Made by a program: the position numbers and the translations under genes. The notes below the pieces were generated by a model. The model did not search any database, was not told the origin of the DNA, and worked only from the letters and a program-made list of their open reading frames with translations. DNA of 64,000 nucleotides from Symbiodinium natans (taxonomy: Eukaryota > Sar > Dinophyceae > Suessiales > Symbiodiniaceae), in contig CAJNDS010002265.1 of NCBI GenBank assembly GCA_905221605.1, positions 62,001 to 126,000 of the forward strand, written 5' to 3'. Below are positions 57,289 to 64,000 of the stretch, in pieces (position 1 is the first letter of the stretch; every line of letters starts with the position of its first letter).

Positions 57289-57711
57289 CGATTCGTTCCT
57301 CTTAACCGGTTCCCCAAAAAATGTTGAGTATCATTGACGCCTACATGCTAAACCCCAAAGGTCTAGAATGTCCAGACTTCCACAGCACCATATCCCTGAA
57401 GAGCTGAGGTGCAACAGCCTCTAATGCTTGACGCGCCACTGCCACGCCACAGGCTCGTGATGAAGCTACTGTTGGGGAAATGCAGGTGCCTGTCGATGAA
57501 GGGCAGCCGCGACCTGAGATGAGGCTAATCGCAGTTGAGGGTTTAGGGCTAGACATTCTGTCTGCAAGTGTGTGCTTTAGCTTAACGGTCAAGACAAGAA
57601 GTCTGATAAGGTTTGCCACCGTCTTGTGCAGCCGTCACCAATAAGCTCGAATCAGATACCGATAGCGTCCCCGAAATTTAATTTCAACGGGAGAAACCTC
57701 GCCCACAGGCC

Positions 57712-57975
57712 ATGGATCACACCTCGAAACCATACCAAGCCGATACCCTGAAGAGGGTCCAGCCCCCGATTCTGGAACATCCTTGGGACAGTGACAAGAC
57801 ATGGACACAACAGCCGGTGATGTATGCAGCCGGAGAGCAACTGGTGGTCAGAGAAGAGCATAACATATGCATTGGGGCACGGCACATCAGTTCGAAGCTG
57901 CACGTTGACTTTGGACCCTGCCAGGGCATGGCTGTAGTCATAAGCTACAAGTGTTACATTCTTGCGGATGATTAG
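57712..57975 (+). CDS. Candidate open frame, 87 codons, unknown product
   Basis: An ATG-initiated plus-strand frame of 87 codons ends in TAG at 57,973. It reads MDHTSKPYQADTLKRVQPPI, then AAGEQLVVREEHNICIGARH and FGPCQGMAVVISYKCYI, balanced and protein-like. Minus-strand frames overlap. No domain is recognised. A tRNA-like sequence lies 45 bases downstream on the other strand. Confidence 0.3.
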   Translation: MDHTSKPYQADTLKRVQPPILEHPWDSDKTWTQQPVMYAAGEQLVVREEHNICIGARHISSKLHVDFGPCQGMAVVISYKCYILADD

Positions 57976-58017
57976 CCTGCAGGAGCGACATCTTCCCCCG
58001 ACCGGCCTGGACCGGCC

Positions 58018-58086
58018 TTAGTCCCAAACCTTTCCGCGGAGCATGAGTGCTAAGCCGCTAAGCCATCCGACCACCGACCTCCAATT
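58018..58086 (-). other. tRNA-like sequence, possible SINE head
   Basis: On the minus strand, TGGCTTAGCGG at 58,065-58,055 fits the tRNA A-box consensus, and GGTTTGGGACT at 58,030-58,020 fits the B-box at about eight of eleven positions. The two starts are 35 bases apart, about nine fewer than in a normal tRNA without intron. GCT and AGC could pair as a D-stem, but no proper anticodon or acceptor stem forms. It is more likely a tRNA-derived SINE head or a decayed tRNA than a working gene. Confidence 0.35.
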
Positions 58087-58690
58087 TACCGAGAAACGCT
58101 TTGGAGCGTCTTGAAACTTGGCATGGTGCTCTGCAAACTTTCTGCAGTCTTGCGTCGTCTTGTGTGACTCTTGAGCTGTTTAACGCTTTCACGTCCCCAC
58201 CCTCCCACGAGATGGAACATTCCGCCTGGTGCCAGATCCAGTACCTTCGGGGCAAGCTGTTCTCTTCAGGCTCTTTCACTTGCAGGGTCTGAACTAGTCT
58301 GAACAGTTCACAGACACGGTTCAGTGTTTGCGGATCCTCGGAGAGGAGTGTTCGTCCAGTTAGAAAGTACTGTACCCTAGAACTGTAAACACCTAAGCTC
58401 CCATGCCCAAGCCTCATAATCCCTGCACAACCCACCAAATCATCAGCACCGCTGCCTGTAGCATGGGGATCGGGTACCAGGGCCACGGCAGCATCAAGGC
58501 CTGTCCCCGACCCCTTCACCCTGAAGAACTGAAGCTCTAAGATGTGAAAGGCCCTTGGGGTTTGGGGCCCTAAACACATTAAACCCGCAGCCCTAGACCA
58601 CTGAACAGTGAACGAAAACTTGGGCTCAGGGTTACAAAGAGCCAGTCCGAGAGGGGCCTTTATGGGCGGGCATAGGTTTGGAACCTTCAT
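58058..58690 (-). CDS. Candidate open frame, 210 codons, minus strand
   Basis: This is the longest ATG-initiated frame in the window that is free of simple repeats. It runs from 58,690 to a TAG at 58,058. Segments include GLDAAVALVPDPHATGSGAD, RTLLSEDPQTLNRVCELFRL and EPEENSLPRRYWIWHQAECS, all ordinary protein-like sequence. No domain is recognised. Its last codons run into the A-box of the tRNA-like sequence, which argues either for chance or for a terminus captured from a SINE. A frame of this length could still arise by chance in 64 kb of low-stop DNA. Confidence 0.33.
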   Translation of the reverse strand: MKVPNLCPPIKAPLGLALCNPEPKFSFTVQWSRAAGLMCLGPQTPRAFHILELQFFRVKGSGTGLDAAVALVPDPHATGSGADDLVGCAGIMRLGHGSLGVYSSRVQYFLTGRTLLSEDPQTLNRVCELFRLVQTLQVKEPEENSLPRRYWIWHQAECSISWEGGDVKALNSSRVTQDDARLQKVCRAPCQVSRRSKAFLGKLEVGGRMA

Positions 58691-58864
58691 TGGTATGTCG
58701 ACGGGTTTCAGGGTTTAGGGTTCAGACTTTGGGATGATAGGTTTACTGCTGCAGACAAATGTTGCGAGGCTCAGCCGTAGCCTTCCCATGTTTTCTTGGG
58801 TGTTCAGTTGTATGATTGTCGTATGCTGAGAAATGGACCGACAGCAAACTCAGAGGTTTGTTGT

Positions 58865-58878
58865 TGGGGGGGGGGGGG
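58865..58878 (+). repeat. G homopolymer tract
   Basis: About 14 G in a row within a short plus-strand frame that I do not call. Confidence 0.9.
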
Positions 58879-58999
58879 GCTTCCCCCGCGGAAGCGACTG
58901 AGAAAACCATCAACGCAAAGCAAATTTCAGAGCCCGAGCCGCATCCGGTAACTTACCGCAACCAACCTGGCCTTAGTCCACAAGATAGCTTGATGGCGC

Positions 59000-61180
59000 C
59001 ATCTTAAACCCGTCTGAAGCGAGTGTGCAAGCCATGCTCTGTCTGCAAAATCCCTGGCGTGCACTCTCGAGTAGTCAGGCAATAGACATCTCGAATCCAT
59101 CTCATCTCAGAAGACTGAAAAACGAAGAGGGCCTTGATGAAAATCAGCATGGCCGTGGCGGCTGTGATCTGTCACCTGAGCTGATCTGAGTTGCTCGCAC
59201 AGAGGTCTCTGCACAAGCAAATACTCAGAGCATCCAAACGCCTAGGCGTAGTCTCAGCATTTTATGCAATTGACCCGACTCGAAAGCCTTTCGGGTGGCA
59301 ACGTGCAGGCAACGCAGACTGCTTCTGCGAGCCTAGGCCAGAAAAAGTCGCAAAGTCACGCAGTGCACACCTCCGACGGGATAAGCAAGCTCGGCATGCC
59401 AGGCGAATCTCCACATCAAAGGCTGCCATTCTGTGATTTTGGAGTCTTGGGCTAGGTTTTCAAGGGTTGAGAGTTGAGAAGCTCATGGAATTCGTGGTCC
59501 TTGCAGGCTTGGACAAGGGCTTTGACACTAGCTGTCTGTTTCTAAGTCCTTCGCGAGGACAGAGCTTGGTGGGCCGTTGGGCAACCAAGGGTTCTGCAGG
59601 AGGAAAACATAGCAAATGTCGAACTACATCGTCATACCTAAGAATCTATAGGCCAAGCAGGCCGCCTGTTGGATTTCGGATTGTCGTGTGCTGCAGCCCA
59701 TGGTTCAAGGCTTCTGGTGAGGGCCTGCATCCTGAGGTCTTCGCTCTGATTAGCCCTTTTTTTAGGTGCTAAAGCGCCATTTCTTCCACCAGCTTGAACC
59801 CAGGAGGACCAGGCGCATGCCCGCAATAATCATCCAACCGAAGAAGACTTGTCACACACGATCTCAATGCCCTAGGTAAATTGCGAGGCACATGCATGCA
59901 GCGAGAAAACTCTATGTGCACATGCCACCAATGTACTGTGATGGATGTGGATGCGCGCGAGACAGCTTCCGGATCCCAAACTCCAAGATCAATTGTTCTC
60001 ATCTTGCGGGTAAGCTCTGATCCACTGTCTCTCGAATGTACTGGCGCTGCAACCTAAACCGCAACGATTCGATTTATATTCCAAACCTTTAGGGCGACCT
60101 TCTGTCCTTGAACCATGCAAGTGCTTTAAAACGACTCGAACCTAAAAAACCCAAACCCCATGAACCAGAGCCTCCAGCAAAACTATCGTAGACCATGAGA
60201 GTTACTACACACTGCTGGCTAGGGATAGAAGACGAAGAGTAAATTTTCCTGGCGTGTTCAGGGCCGCGCTTGGCTGTTCAGGGTCCAAGCCAACAAAGTT
60301 CACTCAGGCAATTCTCTAGAATCCCGAGACGGGGCCTTGCGCGGATAGACATAAGGTGTCTGATGCCCTTGTGCAGCTGCCAATCTCCAAGGAGTCACCT
60401 GCTCATGCCCAGGAGCAGCCCCAACGCCGGAATCCCAACTCCAAGCCCCCTGAAATCCTCATCGGTTTGATGCAGAAGACCTCTTCCACCCTCCCACCCG
60501 AGCGAATCGGCTTAGGTGAACGGAATTGGACAGTGCAGCCCACTTCAACATCGCGCCTGAGACCAAGGTTCTCACCTCATAGGGTTAAGGTGCGCTTAGA
60601 CACCTGCAGGGGGTTTGGAGGAGTTTCAGGGCGTGAGAACGCGTAGTCCGCGCTCGGGGTTTGGGTGCGGTACTGCACCCAGCAAGCATTTTAGCAAATC
60701 ACAGTAGAGAAGTGCTCTAACTCATAAGCCTGAAATGCGAAATCTCAACATGTCCTCATGTTCGGGAGGATGATCCTGAACCTGATTCCGAAAGTTTTAC
60801 CAGAGGGCCTAGAACGTCGAGCCTGTTGTCTGCATGCCAACATGTTGTTGTGTGAGTGTTGTTGAATGTTTACTCCCGCGCGGGTATACTTCGTTGAGTA
60901 AACTTGTTCTACATTCTACAAGAATCTGCTGCAAAGGGAATTTTACCCGGCAAAACCAGGTTTTTGCTCTACGAAACCAAGCTCACATACACTGAAAACC
61001 CAACGAACATCCCTGAACACATAACACATAGACGAACTATGTTCTCGTGTGAATCCGAAACAGAGAGGTTTTCTCAATTGGCTGACACACTGAATAAGAA
61101 TTTCGGGTTGAGGGGTTTGGGTTTAGATCTTGGGGCTTAGTATTCTTCAAGGTTTAGGGAGTATATTATCCAACATTCAC
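59000..61180. other. Unassigned region
   Basis: Only short overlapping frames are present (for example 59,467-59,772 and 60,356-60,646, plus). None has a motif, repeat pattern or splice context that I can support. Confidence 0.4.
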
Positions 61181-61182
61181 GC

Positions 61183-61235
61183 AACCTCCCTAGCCCTACC
61201 CCTCCCTCCCCCGGCCCTCCCCTCCCCCCCCCCCG
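61183..61235 (+). repeat. Pyrimidine/C-rich tract with telomere-like words beside it
   Basis: A run of CCCT, CCTCCC and finally nine or more C. TTTAGGG words flank it on both sides (near 61,150 and 61,268). Confidence 0.85.
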
Positions 61236-61299
61236 GCTGTGGTTTACTGTAGTTCATGATGGGGAGGGTTTAGGGTTGGGGGCGGATACCCTCGGAAAT

Positions 61300-63350
61300 G
61301 TGGACCCATAGAGGTCTAGGTTTAGTAGGACCGAGACACACAACAAACAAACAGTACAGCGCCTTCCACGTGCCAGTCCCCTGGCACAGCTCAGGGGTGA
61401 GGGTCCTACACTTCCATCTTGCCCCGAAGCCTCAAACCATTGAAGCTCTCAGACCAACATGCAGCCTTGAGAGCATTCAGTTGTTCCTACCTCAAGCAGC
61501 CTCACCTAAGGAGGAATGTGGGGGTTGTCGGGTTTTTTAACGGGAGCCTTGCTACCAGGAGCCTACCAGTTACTTTCATTCCCCTCGCAATGCTGACGAC
61601 CCAGGCTGCCCTCCTCTTCGGGGCAACTTAAGAGGAAGTTGGGACCTCGCATTTTCCTCGGTAAGTTCCGCCTTAGATCCTTGCGAAAGTTTCGCTAAGG
61701 TCTGTCACGGTCTGTCTGTTAGGTGTTTCGGGTTTACAGACGGGACGGGATTTTCGGGTCCTTAGCTGTGTCCACGGTTGAAGGTTAGGGTGCACGTTGT
61801 TTATGCACAATATCAAACCAAAGGAGAGCGCCTGATTGAACCTAAGGCAGATGCATGCATGCAGATGCATTCGCGCCCTCAAGGTTTAATTGTTAGCCTC
61901 GACTCGATGATTATCGATGAAGCAAAGCGCGGCTGAGACCTGCAAAGCTTGAACACTATGTCATCCGCAGCGCAGCGTTGCCATTCGGCTGCCTTTACAA
62001 CTGCTTTGACTCCTGGTAAAGCTGTTGCTGGTGTTGCGATTCTTCTGACGTCCTTGTGGTTGCAGCCTCCGAAACATCACAAATTCGAAATCGGGCCACA
62101 GAGGTGCCTCCTTACAGTTTGCGCGCTGCGACCTAAGGCTTGGGGAGGACGACGAGCGAGAACCCGGAAAAGCCCAGTGCAGAGATAGGAGCCTGCTAAA
62201 CGCCTTAGAGCTCTTGCAATCCAAGCCTGTGAAACCCCAATATTCTGTACTCCTACTCCAGGCCTCGGTGGACACGGAAGCGAATGGGATGGACATGAGC
62301 AGAACCCTGTAAGGTCCTGCCAGATTTGTGGTTTTTAGGGTTGGACCCGATCCAGAACTCTCCTGTAGACCTTGAAGTCTCAAGACGAGAGTTTCGGCAT
62401 TTGAAAAGCTTTGCTGGTCATCATCCGAGGAACCCACGATCCTGGTTGTCGGCTTTGGAACTTACAGTCATAGGACATTCTAGTCAGCTGAACTTTGCCT
62501 TGCTAGCATGGGTTTTCGTGCTCGGTGTAGCAAGGCTCACAAAATCCACTTCTTGAATTTCAGCCCCATACTGCGAACCGTAGATCTTCCGAAAGGTTCC
62601 TTGTTGAGAGGGTTCCCAGTTACAACGAGTAAAAACAGCATCCCGGGGTCTGAACCGAATTTGCGGTCTCATGGTTATGGGGATGTTATGGGGAATCGGG
62701 GAGGAAGCGCGGCGTCCAGGATTTACAGGTGCAGGGCTTAAATCCACAACGCCCGTTCTGATTAGGCTTCCTTGAAGCAGGTCTATGCTCCACCCTTAAG
62801 TCCTCCTCAGAGAGCCAGCCCAAGCCGGGCATATGAGCTGGATTGTTGAAACACACTTCAGGTTTTCAAGAAGGGCGTTGGCTTGCAGTGTCATAAACAG
62901 CGTCCGTAACCGTGGCACCGTGGAGCTATAGGCTCTAAGTTCTTGGCTACTGCTTGCCGGGTTTGTCTCAGCATGGTGTAAATGCGCGGTCTTGTTTCCT
63001 ACTTCCCCGGCGAATACAAGTGTAGGGAACCTAGCCTGTCAAGTTTGACCTACAGTACGTGCCGCGGTCATGGCCGGTCATGGCTTGCAATATTCGTCCA
63101 CATGCCGCGAGCATTCCTCAGAAAACTCTGAAGCAAAGCAGCTGCAGCAGTCATATGCCAAGATTGACGAGCGCTCGGGGTTTTGTGGCTTCTTTGGGGC
63201 GTCTGAACCCCTTCTCTGATGCGCTTGCTCGTTGCCAGATCTTGTCGAGGACTCCCTCTGACTGCAAACCCTGATATCAAAAGCGTCAACTCCCGAAACA
63301 TCCTTAGACCGCAAACCCAACGTTCCAAACTCCGAACATTCCCCAACCCA
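61300..63350. other. Unassigned region
   Basis: The longest frame is 158 codons on the minus strand (61,961-62,437), overlapping shorter plus-strand frames. I see no domain or splice signature that would support a call. Confidence 0.35.
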
Positions 63351-63357
63351 ACCCTGA

Positions 63358-63452
63358 GACGACGACGAGCACGAGCGCGAGCGCGAGCACGAGCACAAGG
63401 ACGACGAGGACGAGCACGAGCACGAGCACGAGGACGAGGACGAGGACGAGCG
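63358..63452 (+). repeat. CGAGCA/CGAGGA hexanucleotide array
   Basis: About 95 bases of GACGAG, CACGAG and GCGAGC words with six-base periodicity. Plus frames read Arg-Ala/Arg-Gly or Asp-Glu-His repeats and minus frames Ala-Arg/Ser-Arg repeats. The frames containing it (63,219-63,623 plus, 63,068-63,484 minus) are open mainly because of the array. Confidence 0.93.
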
Positions 63453-64000
63453 TTCTCGTCTGCACGGAGCATGATGATGTGCATCTTTTGGGGATCCGCG
63501 GCTGCTCGTTGTCGGTCTCCCCCAGCTTGGGGCTCGGGATGCGGGCCTTTAGAATGTAGGACTTATCGGGCTCTTAATTTCAAAGCTCAAGTTTTTGAGC
63601 TTCAGATGCCCGAAGGATGCTAGCATGCTACCCTTCTGTGGCGCATGAAGCTCCATCTTCTGCATATGGAGCTTCTGGACAACAGACACACACCAAAACA
63701 CAAATTGAAAGTTCCTGAATCTCCAGATTCTGGGGTTTGGGTTTGGGGTTGGTAAGGGAAATTGGCCAGGTCACACCATTGGCTGAAGTATTGTGTCCGT
63801 GTCCTGTCAGCTGCTGGCAAGTCCAAGCGTTTCTGAATACCGAAACCATCCTATGTCGTGGGGGCTGGTGAGTTCATGTCAGAACTAACGTCCGATCTGT
63901 ACTGGCTGGACCTTCCTGAGCACCCACGGCTGATAATTACAGAGGGTCGAGTCTAGTTCACAGTGCAGTGACGCTGAAAGATGGCATTGGGCACCACTTC

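Noticed and set aside
63068-63623. Arg-Ala/Ser-Arg frames resembling an RS-domain protein
   Set aside because: Produced by the CGAGCA array; both strands and several frames are open for the same reason.

Overview
This window looks like nuclear DNA of a eukaryote, most likely an alga with a large, repeat-rich genome. There is no bacterial gene density, no operon and no ribosome-binding-site pattern. The longest open frames are about 200 codons and most of those are short repeats read as protein. Scattered stretches match the TTTAGGG telomere heptamer and its decayed forms (TTCAGGG, CCCTGAAACC and similar) from one end to the other, and C/G homopolymers, GA/CT and CA/GT tracts are frequent. Plant-type telomere heptamers, mid-range base composition and sparse coding fit a dinoflagellate or a related alveolate such as a chromerid; this is an inference and I found no spliced-leader sequence or known gene to prove it. 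I recognise no gene by family anywhere in the window, so every coding call is an exon or open-frame candidate of low to moderate confidence. Layout. 1-4.7 kb: no gene seen. 4.7-7.2 kb: a 103-bp foldback element, the best telomere-like cluster, TA and CA/GA microsatellites and a duplicated block of about 410 bp. 7.2-15.4 kb: mostly unassigned, with simple repeats and a 61-bp tandem duplication. 15.4-17.6 kb: decayed repeats with a perfect hairpin, then a 53-bp satellite of 24 regular units with no length change. 18.9-25.1 kb: a run of minus-strand open frames, several starting at good polypyrimidine/AG acceptors, possibly one intron-rich gene. 26-28 kb and 33 kb: short foldback (MITE-like) elements. 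32 kb: a 104-bp repeat in three copies. 34-37.9 kb: candidate exons, including a Cys-rich plus-strand frame and a short acidic exon with clean splice sites. 44.5-46.6 kb: a cluster of plus-strand exon candidates. 50-52.6 kb: a Lys/Pro-rich open frame, a second member of the 26-kb foldback family, a GGGAGA array and a 193-codon frame. 53.5-57.3 kb: a pyrimidine/purine-skewed pentamer satellite, a long polypurine block and a 58-bp minisatellite. 57.7-58.7 kb: two open frames around a tRNA-like (possibly SINE) sequence. 59-64 kb: little except a C-rich tract and a CGAGCA-type array. The clearest new signals are the foldback family with 9-bp direct repeats at 26,255 and 51,019, the related ~103-bp foldbacks at 4,763 and 33,241, and the indel-free 53-bp satellite with a three-unit higher-order pattern. 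None of the genes can be placed in a pathway from what is visible.
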